From the NCBI RefSeq assembly GCF_014196305.1, contig NZ_JACIDJ010000008.1, positions 103,859 through 167,858 on the forward strand: a DNA stretch of 64,000 bases, in the 5' to 3' direction. Below are positions 6,971 to 17,227 of the stretch, in pieces; the first letter of the stretch is position 1; each line of letters begins with the position of its first letter. The stretch comes from Roseococcus suduntuyensis. Lineage in GTDB: Bacteria > Pseudomonadota > Alphaproteobacteria > Acetobacterales > Acetobacteraceae. The notes below the pieces were generated by a model. That model did no database searches. It was given only the letters and a program-made list of their open reading frames with translations, and had not been told where the DNA came from. The position numbers and the translations under genes are program-made.

Positions 6971-9628
6971 ATGGCGGCGGAACGCGACAGCCTGGGCGCC
7001 AGGCGCGACATCAGGCTCGGCGAGCACATCTGGCGGGTGATGAGCCTGGAGGCGGCCGAGGCCGCGGGGGCGGGCCCGCTCTCGCGCCTGCCGCGCAGCC
7101 TCAAGGTGCTGGCGGAGAATGTGCTGCGGCACGAGGACGGCCTGGTCATCGGCGCGCCCCAGCTCGCGGCGCTGAAGACATGGGGCGAGGCGGCGGCGGT
7201 GGGGCAGGAGGTGCCCTACCACCCCACCCGCGTCGTGATGAACGACAGCGGCGGCCTGCCCGCCATGGCCGACCTCGCCTCGCTGCGCGACGCGGTGGTG
7301 CGCGCCGGCGGTGACCCCCGCCGCATCAACCCGCGCGTGCCGGCGGACATGGTGGTGGACCATTCCATCATGGTGGACCACGCCGGCAGCCCGGATGCGG
7401 CGCAGCGCAACCTCGACCTGGAATACGAACGCAACGCGGAGCGCTACCGCTTCCTGCGCTGGTGCCAGGGCGCCTTCGACAATTTCCGCGTGGTGCCGCC
7501 GGGCAACGGCATCCTGCACCAGGTCAACCTCGAAAGCTTCGCCCGCTGTGTCTGGACCGAGACGCGCGGGAACCAGCGCTGGGCCTTCCCCGAGACGCTG
7601 CTGGGCACCGACAGCCACACGCCCATGATCAACGCGATCGGCGTCTTCGGCTGGGGGGTGGGCGGCATCGAGGCGGCCGCCGCCATCCTGGGCCAGCCCA
7701 TCGGCATCGTGCTGCCGCGCGTGGTGGGCTGCCGCCTCACGGGCGCGTTGCCCCGCGGCGTCACCGCCACGGATGCCGTGCTGATGGTGACGCAGAAGCT
7801 GCGCGCGGTGGGCGTGGTCGCGAGCTATGTGGAGTTCTTCGGCCCCGGCCTCGCCGCGCTGAACGTCTTCGACCGCGCGACGCTCGCCAACATGGCGCCC
7901 GAATACGGGGCCACCATGGGCTTCTTCCCGGTGGACGCGCAGACCATCGCCTTCCTGGAGATGACCGGCCGCGGCGGCGACCATGCGCGCCTGGTCGAGA
8001 GCTATTGCCGCATGCAGGGCCTCTGGCACGACCCCGCCGGGCAGCAGCCCGACTATGCCGAGGTGGTGGAGATCGACCTCTCCGAGGTCGAGCCCAGCGC
8101 CGCCGGCCCCCGCCGCCCGCAGGACCGCGTGGCGCTGCCCGCCATCCGCGACAGCTTCGAGGCGGCCTTCCCTCCGGCGCCGGAAGCCGAGGGCAGGCTC
8201 TCCGACGGCGCGGTGGTGATCGCGGCCATCACCTCCTGCACCAACACCTCCAACGCGCAGAACATGCTGGCGGCGGGGCTGCTGGCGCGCAAGGCGGTGG
8301 CGCACGGGCTCACGGCGAAGCCATGGGTGAAGACCTCGCTCGCCCCCGGCTCGCGCGTGGTGGCGGACTACCTGGAGGCCACGGGGCTGCAGGCGCCGCT
8401 GGACGCGCTGGGCTTCCACCTGATCGGCTTCGGCTGCACCACCTGCATGGGCAATTCCGGCCCCCTGCCCCCCGAGACCGAGGCCGCCATCGAGGCCGGC
8501 CAGACCACGGCCGTCGCCGTGCTGTCCGGCAACCGCAACTTCGAGGGCCGCATCCACACCCAGGCGAAGGCCAACTACATCATGAGCCCGCCTTTGGTCG
8601 TGGCCCATGCGCTGGCCGGCACGGTGCGGATCGACATGACGCGCGAGCCGCTGGGCACCGGGCAGGATGGCAAGCCCGTCTTCCTGGCCGACATCTGGCC
8701 AACCCCGGAGGAGATCGCCGAGGCCGCCGCCGTGGCGCTCAACGCGCCCCGCTTCACCAACCGCTACGCCACCGTCTTCCAGGGCGATGCCCGCTGGGAG
8801 GCGCTGCCCAGCGCACAGGGCGACACCTTCCCATGGGAGGGCGAGAGCCTCTACCTCAACGAACCGCCCTTCCTGCGCGAGGTCCCGCGCGAGGCGGCAG
8901 CCATTCCCGACATCACCGGTGCGCGGGCGCTGGCGCTGCTGGGGGATTCCATCACGACCGACCACATCTCGCCGGTGGGCATCATCACGCCCAGCTCGGC
9001 GGCGGGGCAGTATTTGATGTCGCTGGGCATCCCGCCCGCCGAGTTCAACTCCTTCGCCGCGCGCCGCGTGAAGCACGAGGTGATGATCCGCGGCACCTTC
9101 GCCAACATCCGCATCCAGAACCGGCTGGCGGGCGGGCGCACCGGCGGCTGGACGCGGCATGAACCCTCCGGCGAGATCATCCCGGTCCACGAGGCCGCCG
9201 AACGCTACGCCGCCGAGGGCGTGCCGCTGGTCGTGGTGGCGGGGCAGGATTACGGCGCCGGCTCCTCGCGCGACTGGGCGGCCAAGGGCACGCTGCTCCT
9301 GGGGGTGCGCGCCGTGATCGCGAACGGCTTCGAGCGCATCCACCGCGCGAACCTGGTCTATATGGGCGTGCTGCCGCTGGAACTGCCCGCGGGCGTCACG
9401 GTGGAGACGCTGGGCCTGGACGGGACCGAGCGCTGGGACGTCGCGGGCATCCACCCCGCGCCCGAACCAGGCGCCGGCCTGCCCGCGCGCCTGCACCGCG
9501 CCGATGGGCGCGTGGAGGAACTGACCTTGCGCTGCCGCCTGGACACCCCCTTCGAGGCCGAATGCTTCCGCGCCGGCGGCATCCTGCCCCGCGTGCTGCG
9601 CGCCTCGCTGGTGCCGGAGGCAGCATGA
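6971..9628 (+). CDS. acnD: Aconitase-family hydratase, probably Fe/S-dependent 2-methylisocitrate dehydratase AcnD
   Basis: Protein of 885 residues, full length for the AcnA/AcnD/IRP1 branch. The three [4Fe-4S] ligands are visible as Cys423 (TSCTNTSN) and Cys489/Cys492 (GCTTCMGN). The C-terminal swivel domain begins after about residue 690 and contains the GSSRDWAAKG motif. The enzyme interconverts (methyl)citrate, cis-aconitate type intermediates and (methyl)isocitrate. The immediate overlap with prpF (ATGA) favours AcnD, which makes the trans-configured product that PrpF then isomerises. Housekeeping AcnA cannot be excluded from sequence alone. A GGGGAGAG ribosome site precedes the ATG at 6971. 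Confidence 0.85.
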   Translation: MAAERDSLGARRDIRLGEHIWRVMSLEAAEAAGAGPLSRLPRSLKVLAENVLRHEDGLVIGAPQLAALKTWGEAAAVGQEVPYHPTRVVMNDSGGLPAMADLASLRDAVVRAGGDPRRINPRVPADMVVDHSIMVDHAGSPDAAQRNLDLEYERNAERYRFLRWCQGAFDNFRVVPPGNGILHQVNLESFARCVWTETRGNQRWAFPETLLGTDSHTPMINAIGVFGWGVGGIEAAAAILGQPIGIVLPRVVGCRLTGALPRGVTATDAVLMVTQKLRAVGVVASYVEFFGPGLAALNVFDRATLANMAPEYGATMGFFPVDAQTIAFLEMTGRGGDHARLVESYCRMQGLWHDPAGQQPDYAEVVEIDLSEVEPSAAGPRRPQDRVALPAIRDSFEAAFPPAPEAEGRLSDGAVVIAAITSCTNTSNAQNMLAAGLLARKAVAHGLTAKPWVKTSLAPGSRVVADYLEATGLQAPLDALGFHLIGFGCTTCMGNSGPLPPETEAAIEAGQTTAVAVLSGNRNFEGRIHTQAKANYIMSPPLVVAHALAGTVRIDMTREPLGTGQDGKPVFLADIWPTPEEIAEAAAVALNAPRFTNRYATVFQGDARWEALPSAQGDTFPWEGESLYLNEPPFLREVPREAAAIPDITGARALALLGDSITTDHISPVGIITPSSAAGQYLMSLGIPPAEFNSFAARRVKHEVMIRGTFANIRIQNRLAGGRTGGWTRHEPSGEIIPVHEAAERYAAEGVPLVVVAGQDYGAGSSRDWAAKGTLLLGVRAVIANGFERIHRANLVYMGVLPLELPAGVTVETLGLDGTERWDVAGIHPAPEPGAGLPARLHRADGRVEELTLRCRLDTPFEAECFRAGGILPRVLRASLVPEAA

Positions 9629-10797
9629 GCCAGGATTTCCTGCGCGCCGTCTTCATGCGGGGCGGCTCCAGCAAGGGCGTCTTCTTCCACGCGGCCGACC
9701 TGCCCGCCGACCGCGCGGTGCTCGACCCCATCCTGCTGGCCGTGCTGGGCAGCCCCGACCCCTATGGGCGGCAGATCAATGGGATGGGCGGCGGCATCTC
9801 CTCGCTGTCCAAGGCGGTGCTGATCGGGCCCTCCACCCATCCGGAGGCCGATGTGGACTACACCTTCGCCCAGGTGGCGGTGGACCGGCCGGAGGTGGAC
9901 TGGTCGGCCAATTGCGGCAACCTCTCCTCGGCCGTCGGGCCCTTCGCGGTGGATGAGGGGCTGGTGCGCGTGCCCGACGGCCCCGAGGCGCTGGTCCGCA
10001 TCCACCAGGTGAACACGCGGCGTATCATCCATGCGCGCTTCCCGGTGCAAGGCGGCCGCGCGGTGACGCAGGGCGGTTATGCCATCGCGGGCGTGTCCGG
10101 CACGGGTGCCAGGGTGCGGCTCGATTTCCTGAACCCCGGCGGCACGCGCGGCCGCGGCCTGCTGCCCAGCGGTGCGGCGCTGGACATCATCGAGGTGGAG
10201 GGCGCGCCGCCCGTGCGCGCCAGCCTGATTGACGCCGCCAGCCCCGCCATGTTCGTGCCGGCGGAGGATCTCGGCCTGATAGGCGCCGAGACGCCGGACG
10301 AGATCGAGGCGAAGCCCGGCCTCATGGCGCTGCTCGACCGGCTGCGGCGCGCGGGCGGGGTGCGGATGGGCCTCGCCGCCACGCCCGATGCCGTGCCGCT
10401 CGCGGCACCCCGCATCGCGCTGCTGGCCCCGCCCGTGGCCGCGCGCGCGCTGGATGGCAGCACCATCGCGGCCGAGGCGCAGGACATCGCGGTGCGGATG
10501 CTCTCCATGGAGCGCGTGCACCGCGCCGTGCCCATGACGGGGGGCCTGGCACTCGGCATCGCCTGCCGCGTGCCGGGCACGGTGGCGGCGCTGCTGGCCC
10601 GCCCCGGCACCTTGCAGGCGGAGGAGGTGCGCGTGGCCCATCCCTCGGGCCTCGTCAGCGTGGGGGCGGAGCTGCGCGTCGGTGCCGATGGCGCGCCCCA
10701 TGCCGAAAGCGCCGTGGTGTTCCGCACCGCGCGCCGGCTGATGCAGGGCGAGGTGGCGGTGCCGCGCGGCCTCATGCCTGGTCCCGCCATGCGGTGA
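9625..10797 (+). CDS. prpF: PrpF: 2-methylaconitate cis-trans isomerase family
   Basis: Protein of 390 residues with the PrpF (diaminopimelate-epimerase-like) fold. The N-terminal FMRGGSSKGVFF and the ANCGNLSSAVGPF region are strong family signatures, the second including the conserved Cys. PrpF isomerises the 2-methylaconitate made by AcnD so that aconitase can rehydrate it; the family also acts on trans-aconitate. I chose the ATG at 9625, four bases before the acnD stop; an earlier in-frame ATG at 9562 lies within acnD. A 281-base gap follows, so this probably ends the first transcript segment. A related oxalomesaconate tautomerase role is less likely with acnD adjacent. Confidence 0.9.
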   Translation: MSQDFLRAVFMRGGSSKGVFFHAADLPADRAVLDPILLAVLGSPDPYGRQINGMGGGISSLSKAVLIGPSTHPEADVDYTFAQVAVDRPEVDWSANCGNLSSAVGPFAVDEGLVRVPDGPEALVRIHQVNTRRIIHARFPVQGGRAVTQGGYAIAGVSGTGARVRLDFLNPGGTRGRGLLPSGAALDIIEVEGAPPVRASLIDAASPAMFVPAEDLGLIGAETPDEIEAKPGLMALLDRLRRAGGVRMGLAATPDAVPLAAPRIALLAPPVAARALDGSTIAAEAQDIAVRMLSMERVHRAVPMTGGLALGIACRVPGTVAALLARPGTLQAEEVRVAHPSGLVSVGAELRVGADGAPHAESAVVFRTARRLMQGEVAVPRGLMPGPAMR

Positions 10798-10976
10798 GGC
10801 CGTGAGGCCTTGCCACCTATGAAGCCCCGGGGCCTTCGCGGACACCGGACCCGGGGTCGCACCCGGCGGGCCTTGACCCAGGGCATGCCGCGCTTGATCC
10901 AGCGCCGACTTCGCGCGAACGTGACGGCCAACAAGGATATTGTCGGCCAGAGGCGTGAATCAGCCGCTCGGCAAAG

Positions 10977-11014
10977 CCTGGGGCGTGATCGGCGAATGGT
11001 GATCACGCCCCAGG
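10977..11014. repeat. Strong 14-bp hairpin in the prpF-bug gap
   Basis: The arms CCTGGGGCGTGATC (10977-10990) and GATCACGCCCCAGG (11001-11014) are perfectly complementary around a 10-base loop. The gap 10798-11078 holds no convincing gene; the open frame at 10810-11064 has a composition typical of noncoding high-GC DNA. The neighbouring 'gcgtgaatcagccgctcgg' resembles parts of the other intergenic repeats in the window. No T-run follows, so it may be a factor-independent terminator without U-tract, a processing site or simply a repeat element. Confidence 0.55.
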
Positions 11015-11078
11015 GCCGGCATCCGGTTCAAGACCAAGGCACGGCGATCACGCCGAAGCCATGACTGGGGAGACGTCC

Positions 11079-12062
11079 ATGAAGTTCCATCGCCGCTCAA
11101 CCCTTGCCCTCGGCCTTGCGGGCCTCTCGGCGCCCGGCCTCGTGCAGGCGCAGGGAAGTTCCGGCTGGCGGCCGGCGCGTCCGGTGCGCCTCATCGTGCC
11201 CGCGGCACCCGGTGGGTCCAACGACATCCTGGCCCGCATCATCGCCGAGCCCGCGAGCCAGATCCTGGGCCAGCCCGTCCTCATCGAGAACCGCGCCGGC
11301 GCGGGCAGCGTCATCGGCACCGAGGCGGCGGCGCGCGCCCCGGCCGATGGGCACACGGTGCTGATCAACAGCTCCCTCGCCACGCTGCCGGCGGTCGTCG
11401 CCAACCTGCCCTATGACACGATGGGCGATTTCGAGGGGGTGGCGGTGGCCGGCTTCTCGCCGCATTTGCTCGTGGTGAATGCCGCCGTGCAGGCGCGCAC
11501 GGCGCAGGAATTCCTGGCCCTGCTGCGCGCCAATCCCGGTCGGCTGAACTATGCCTCGGCCGGGCCCGGCAGTGGCCCGCATATCGGCGGCCTGGTGCTG
11601 ATGGCGCGGATGAACGTGCAGGCCGAGACGGTGCACTACCGCGGCGGCGGCCCCGGCATCGCGGCGCTGGTCTCGGGCGAGGCGCATTTCGGCACGCCGA
11701 CCATGGCCTCCGCCATCGCCCAGGTGCGCGGCGGCGCCCTGCGCGCCCTGGCGGTGCTGGCGGAAGAGCCCAGCCCCGCCCTGCCGGGCGTGCCGAGCGC
11801 CCCGCAGGCGGGCATGCCCGGCGTGATCCATGAGGAGTTCTTCCCCATCCTGGCGCCCAAGCGCACGCCCCCCGCGGCGCTCGCCGCACTGAGCGAGGCC
11901 TTCCGCCAGGCGATCCACCGCAGCGCCGAGCGGGTGAACGACATGACGGGCGTCGCGGCCCGCCCGGGCTTCGAGACTAGCGCGCAGGTGATGGCCCTGG
12001 TGCAGTCCGGCGTCGAGAACTACACGCGCCTGCTCAGGGCGGCGGGTGTGCAGCCGGCCTGA
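11079..12062 (+). CDS. Orphan Bug/TctC-type periplasmic solute receptor
   Basis: Receptor of 327 residues with a signal peptide (cleavage about LVQAQ) and the Bug pattern PVRLIVPAAPGGSND near residues 36-50, followed by VLIENRAGAGS. No TctA/TctB partners are adjacent, so it either uses TctAB at 2264-4215 or a distant permease, or serves in sensing. I chose the ATG at 11079, which has a clear GGGGAGAC ribosome site; the in-frame ATG at 11061 lacks one. The sequence around the start, GGGAGACGTCCATGAA, is almost identical to that of the enolase-superfamily gene at 37828. Downstream of the acnD-prpF genes it may complete the acid-uptake island. Confidence 0.88.
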   Translation: MKFHRRSTLALGLAGLSAPGLVQAQGSSGWRPARPVRLIVPAAPGGSNDILARIIAEPASQILGQPVLIENRAGAGSVIGTEAAARAPADGHTVLINSSLATLPAVVANLPYDTMGDFEGVAVAGFSPHLLVVNAAVQARTAQEFLALLRANPGRLNYASAGPGSGPHIGGLVLMARMNVQAETVHYRGGGPGIAALVSGEAHFGTPTMASAIAQVRGGALRALAVLAEEPSPALPGVPSAPQAGMPGVIHEEFFPILAPKRTPPAALAALSEAFRQAIHRSAERVNDMTGVAARPGFETSAQVMALVQSGVENYTRLLRAAGVQPA

Positions 12063-12075
12063 GGCGTACCACCGA

Positions 12076-12099
12076 GGGCGGCGTCCGGCCGCGCCGCCC
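12076..12099 (+). terminator. GC-rich hairpin after the Bug gene
   Basis: GGGCGGCG (12076-12083) pairs perfectly with CGCCGCCC (12092-12099) around an 8-base loop, 13 bases after the stop codon. It separates the tricarboxylate island from the ABC operon. There is no T-run, so terminator function is tentative. Confidence 0.4.
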
Positions 12100-12209
12100 C
12101 TGGCACAGAAGCTTCACAGGTCTGCCATCCGGTTGAAGCACGCTGTCGTTAACCCCCCGCCCCATGGGGGCTGAGGCGCCTCGGATTCTGAGGAAGGCGC
12201 GCATACGGC

Positions 12210-13332
<1,123 letters not shown>

Positions 13333-13340
<8 letters not shown>

Positions 13341-14244
13341 GGCGGTGGCGCGGGCGCGCCCGACCTTCGTGCCGCGCGGCGAGGGCTGGGCAGGCTGGAT
13401 GCTCTGCCTTCCGGCTGTGCTGTCCTACCTGCTGCTGTTGCTGCTGCCCACGCTGGCGGCGGTGCTGCTGGCCTTCACCGACTACGAACTGGGTGCGCCC
13501 GGCCTCGCCTGGATCGGCCTCGGCAACTTCCAGGAGTTGCTGGACGACCGCGGCTTCCGCATCTCGCTGCGCAATACGCTGATCTATGTGGGCATTGTCG
13601 CACCCGTCTCCATCGCGGGCGCGCTGGCCCTCGCCTTGCTGATCGAGGCCGCCACGCGCGGCCGCGCCCTGTTCCGCGCGGTGTTCTTCCTGCCCATGGT
13701 CTCGCTGCCCGTGGCGATGGCGACGGCCTGGCAATACCTGCTGCACCCGACCATCGGGCCGCTGAACGCGGCTCTCGCGCAGCTTGGCATTGCCGGGCCG
13801 GCCTGGCTGACCTCCTCGGACACGGTCCTGCTCAGCCTCGCCTTCATTGGCATCTGGGAGGCGATCGGGTTCAACCTCGTGCTGTTCCTGGCGGGGCTGA
13901 CCGCCATCCCGCGCGAACTGCACCAGGCGGCCGAGGTGGATGGCGTGAAGTCGGCCTGGGAACGCTTCCGCCTGGTCACCTGGCCGCTGCTCGGCCCCAC
14001 CACGCTGTTCGTCGTCACCATCACCATGATCCGCTCGGTGCGGGTCTTCGACAGCGTGGCGGTGCTGACGCAGGGCGGGCCGAACCGGGCGTCGGAGGTG
14101 CTGCTCTACACCATGTACACCGAGGGCTTCACCTTCTTCCGCCTGGGTTATTCGGCGGCGATCACCCTCGTCTTCCTCATCATCGTGCTGGGGCTGATGC
14201 TGTTGCAGACCCGCGTCCTGGACAAGCGGGTGCATTATGGCTGA
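13333..14244 (+). CDS. ABC importer permease, UgpA/MalF type
   Basis: Inner-membrane permease of 303 residues with six hydrophobic helices and the EAA loop region near 210-235 (HQAAEVDGVKSAWERF), which docks the ATPase. The ATG at 13333 overlaps the ATPase stop by eight bases. A longer frame exists from 13183 but would lie inside the ATPase gene. It pairs with the next permease; the order ATPase-permease-permease-binding protein is that of carbohydrate uptake 1 family importers such as Ugp. Confidence 0.9.
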
Positions 14245-15076
14245 GCCGCGCGCGAACCCCTGGCCCTGTGCGCTGCGCCTCGCCTTCCTTGCCCTGCTGG
14301 GGCTGCTCTTCCTGATGCCCTACATCTGGATGATCTCGGCCTCGCTGAAGCCGCTGGACGAGATCTTCCGCGCCTCGCTCAACCTCCTGCCCGAGACGGG
14401 CGGCACGCTGCGCAACTACGCCCGCGTCTTCGAGAACGTGCCGGTGCTGACCTATCTCTGGAACGGGGTGGTGGTCTGCGCGGGCATCCTGTTCTTCCAG
14501 CTGCTGTTCGCCGTGCCCGCCGGCTATGCCCTGGCCAAGCTGCACTTCCCGGGGCGCGACTGGCTGTTCGGCCTTGTCATGCTGGGCCTCCTGGTGCCCT
14601 ACCACGTGCCCGCGTTGCCGCTCTACGTGGGCTTCTCCTGGCTCGGGCTGCTCAACACCTACACGGCGCTGATCACGCCCTCCATCATCTCGGTCTTCGC
14701 GATCTTCCTGTTCCGGCAGTTCTTCAAGGCGCTGCCGGATGAGCTGATCCATGCCGCGCGCATCGACGGGATGAACGAGCTGTCCATCGTCTGGCGCGTC
14801 ATCCTGCCCAATGCGCTCCCGGCGGCCACGGCTTTCGCCATCTTCTCGGTGGTGGCGCATTGGAACGACCTGTTCTGGCCGCTGATCGTGGTGACGGGGG
14901 CCGAGCGCGCGACGCCGGCACTCGGCGTGCTGACCTTCCGCTCGGAGGAGGCCGGCGATGACTTCGGCGCGCTGATGGCCGCCTCCGTGATCATGACCGC
15001 CCCCCTCGTCCTCGCCTTCCTCTTCGCGCAGCGACGCTTCGTGGAAGGCATCGCGACCACCGGCCTCAAGGGCTGA
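14237..15076 (+). CDS. ABC importer permease, UgpE/MalG type
   Basis: Second permease of 279 residues. The N-terminal segment matches the MalG/UgpE pattern (LFLMPYIWMISASLKP) and the EAA motif is at about 170-190 (IHAARIDGMNELSIVWRVI region). It overlaps the first permease by eight bases. Together they form the channel of the 12210-16367 importer. Confidence 0.9.
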   Translation: MAEPRANPWPCALRLAFLALLGLLFLMPYIWMISASLKPLDEIFRASLNLLPETGGTLRNYARVFENVPVLTYLWNGVVVCAGILFFQLLFAVPAGYALAKLHFPGRDWLFGLVMLGLLVPYHVPALPLYVGFSWLGLLNTYTALITPSIISVFAIFLFRQFFKALPDELIHAARIDGMNELSIVWRVILPNALPAATAFAIFSVVAHWNDLFWPLIVVTGAERATPALGVLTFRSEEAGDDFGALMAASVIMTAPLVLAFLFAQRRFVEGIATTGLKG

Positions 15077-15092
15077 CAGGAGACATCACGCC

Positions 15093-16367
15093 ATGACCCA
15101 TCGCCTCACCCGCCGCGCCGCGCTGGCGCTGCCCGCCTCGCTCGCCCTGCCTTCGCTGGCGCTGGGCCAGGCGCCGGTGGACATCACCGTCCATTACGCG
15201 CAGCCCTTCATCTTCAAGCCCTCCTACGACGCCATCACCGAGGCCTTCGCCCGCGTCGAGCCGAACATCCGCATCACCTACGTCACCTCGCCGGGCTACC
15301 CGGAGGGCACGCAGCACATCCTGCGCCAGGCGGCGACGAACCAGCTGCCGGACCTCTCCTTCCAGGGGCTGAACCTGCTGCGCGTCTTCGCCGAGCGCGG
15401 CATCGCGCAGGACCTGATGCCCTTCATCACGCGCGATGGCACGCCGCAGGGCCAGGGCTACACCGACGGGCTGCTCAGCCTCGGCCGGTTCAACAACTAC
15501 CAGGCGGGGCTGGCCTATGCGGCCTCCACCGCCATCACCTTCCTCAACGCCGATCTGTGCCGCCGCGCGGGTGTGGACCCCGACAACCTGCCCACCGACT
15601 GGGACGGCCATATCCGCCTGGCCGCCGCTGTGAAGGAGCGCGCGGGCGGGCCGGATGGCATGTGGTTCGCCTGGAGCGAGTGGATGTTCCAGACCCTGGT
15701 GCTGGCCCATGGCGGCGCGATGATGACGCCGGACGAGAGCGACATCGCCTTCCAGGGCGAGGAGGGCCTCGGCACGCTGCGCCTGCATGAGCGCTTCGTT
15801 CGCGAGACGCAGATGCCGGCGCTGAATTCCAACAGCGCGTCCCAGGCCTTCGCCGCCGGCCGCCTCGGCGCCTTCTATTGGACCACCGCGGTGGTGCGGA
15901 ACTTCATCCAGTCCGTCGGCCAGAGCTTCGAGTTCCGCACCTACCCGCTGCCGGTCATCCCCGGCGTGGCCCATGGCACGCTCGCCACGGGGGGCGCGGC
16001 CGGCATGCTCACCGCGCGCGATCCCGCCAGGCGCGAGGCGGCGTGGAAGTTCCTGCGCTTCGCCACCAGCCCGCAGGGCCAGGCGCTGATGGTGATGAAC
16101 AGCGGCTATGTGCCCTGCAACCAGATCGCCATTGATGATCCGCGATACCTGGGCGACTTCTACCGCCAGAACCCGCTCTTCCGCGCGGCGGTGACGCAGA
16201 TGGGCCGCATGGCGCCCTGGTTCGCCTTCCCCGGCTCCAACGGCGTGCGTATCACCCAGGCCATCACGAACAACACCGCCCGCGTGATCGAGCGCACGGC
16301 CACGCCCGTGGTCGCGCTGGCCGACATGGCCAGCGAGGTGCGGCGCCTGCTGCCGCGGCGGAGCTGA
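15093..16367 (+). CDS. ABC importer solute-binding protein, family 1 (UgpB-like)
   Basis: Periplasmic binding protein of 424 residues with a signal peptide (RR at 7-8, cleavage near ALGQA) and the type-1 solute-binding fold. The region around YVTSPGYPEGTQHIL and the late SGYVPCNQ motif are typical of sugar and glycerol-phosphate binding proteins. It has an AGGAGAC ribosome site and lies directly before a metallophosphoesterase, which suggests a glycerophosphodiester or other phosphate-ester ligand rather than a plain sugar. Ligand identity is inferred from context. Confidence 0.88.
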   Translation: MTHRLTRRAALALPASLALPSLALGQAPVDITVHYAQPFIFKPSYDAITEAFARVEPNIRITYVTSPGYPEGTQHILRQAATNQLPDLSFQGLNLLRVFAERGIAQDLMPFITRDGTPQGQGYTDGLLSLGRFNNYQAGLAYAASTAITFLNADLCRRAGVDPDNLPTDWDGHIRLAAAVKERAGGPDGMWFAWSEWMFQTLVLAHGGAMMTPDESDIAFQGEEGLGTLRLHERFVRETQMPALNSNSASQAFAAGRLGAFYWTTAVVRNFIQSVGQSFEFRTYPLPVIPGVAHGTLATGGAAGMLTARDPARREAAWKFLRFATSPQGQALMVMNSGYVPCNQIAIDDPRYLGDFYRQNPLFRAAVTQMGRMAPWFAFPGSNGVRITQAITNNTARVIERTATPVVALADMASEVRRLLPRRS

Positions 16368-16370
16368 GCC

Positions 16371-17204
16371 GTGACGACACGAATCCTGCAGATCAGCGAC
16401 ACGCATCTCTCGCCCGTCCACACCCATTTCCAGTCCAACTACGAGCGGCTGCTGGAGTGGATGGCCGAAAGCCCGCCGGACCTGGTGATCGTGACCGGCG
16501 ACCTCTCGCTCGACGGCGCGGACCAGGACGCCGACCTGCGCTTCGCCGCCGAACAATTGGCGCGCCTGCCGGCGCCCTGGCGCGCCATCCCCGGCAACCA
16601 TGACGTGGGCGACTACCCGGTGCTGGGCGGTCATCAGCCGACCGACGCCACCCGCATGGCGCGTTGGCGTGACGTGCTGGGCGCCGACCATTTCATGGAG
16701 GATGTGCCGGGCTGGCGCCTCATCGGCCTCAACACCCAGACGCTGGGTTCTGGTCTGCCGGAGGAGGCGGCGCAGGACGCGGCGCTGCACGGCGCCGTGG
16801 CCGGGGCAGGGGGGCGGGCACTTGCCCTCTTCCTGCACAAGCCGCTCTGCCAGCACCGGCTGGACGACACGGTGGTGGACTACTGGCCCGTGCTGCAACC
16901 CGCGCGCGACGCGCTGGTGGCGGCGTTCGGCGCCACGCCGCCGCGCTTCGTGGCCTCCGGCCACATCCACCAGTGGCGCGACCACGCGCCGGATGGGCTG
17001 CGCCAGATCTGGGCGCCGCCCGTCTCCTTCATCGTGGGCGAGGACCGCCAGCCCAGCATCGGCTCCAAGCTGATCGGCGTGGTGGAACACCTGCTGCACG
17101 AGGACGGCACGCATGACAGCCGCCTGCTGCTGCCCGAACGCCTGGCGCTGAACGACCTCTCGCGCCTGCCCCAGCTCTACGCCCGGCCCGCGGCCGCGGC
17201 CTGA
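16371..17204 (+). CDS. Metallophosphoesterase, class III phosphodiesterase (CpdA/GpdQ-like)
   Basis: Cytoplasmic protein of 277 residues with all metal-binding blocks of calcineurin-like phosphodiesterases: D10xH12, GD44, GNH77D and the GHIH motif near 203-206, plus a His in FLHKP. It lacks a signal peptide. Such enzymes hydrolyse cyclic nucleotides (CpdA) or glycerophosphodiesters (GpdQ). It sits between two ABC importers, three bases after the first binding protein and 23 bases before the second, so hydrolysis of an imported phosphodiester is the best guess. The start is GTG at 16371. Confidence 0.88.
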   Translation: MTTRILQISDTHLSPVHTHFQSNYERLLEWMAESPPDLVIVTGDLSLDGADQDADLRFAAEQLARLPAPWRAIPGNHDVGDYPVLGGHQPTDATRMARWRDVLGADHFMEDVPGWRLIGLNTQTLGSGLPEEAAQDAALHGAVAGAGGRALALFLHKPLCQHRLDDTVVDYWPVLQPARDALVAAFGATPPRFVASGHIHQWRDHAPDGLRQIWAPPVSFIVGEDRQPSIGSKLIGVVEHLLHEDGTHDSRLLLPERLALNDLSRLPQLYARPAAAA

Positions 17205-17227
17205 ACCCCCCTTCCAGGAGACCCACC

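Noticed and set aside
6938..9496. Minus-strand open frame of 852 codons opposite acnD
   Set aside because: Low-complexity composition and no recognisable domain; the plus strand is a complete aconitase-family gene.
10810..11064. Possible 84-residue protein between prpF and the Bug gene
   Set aside because: Arg/Gln-rich, no domain, no ribosome site, and it contains the 14-bp hairpin.
12100..12120. Sigma-54-like TGGCAC element before the ABC operon
   Set aside because: TGGCAC is present but the -12 GC element is missing at the required spacing.
14180..14860. Minus-strand frame of 226 codons opposite the ABC permeases
   Set aside because: Charged low-complexity translation opposite well-supported membrane proteins.
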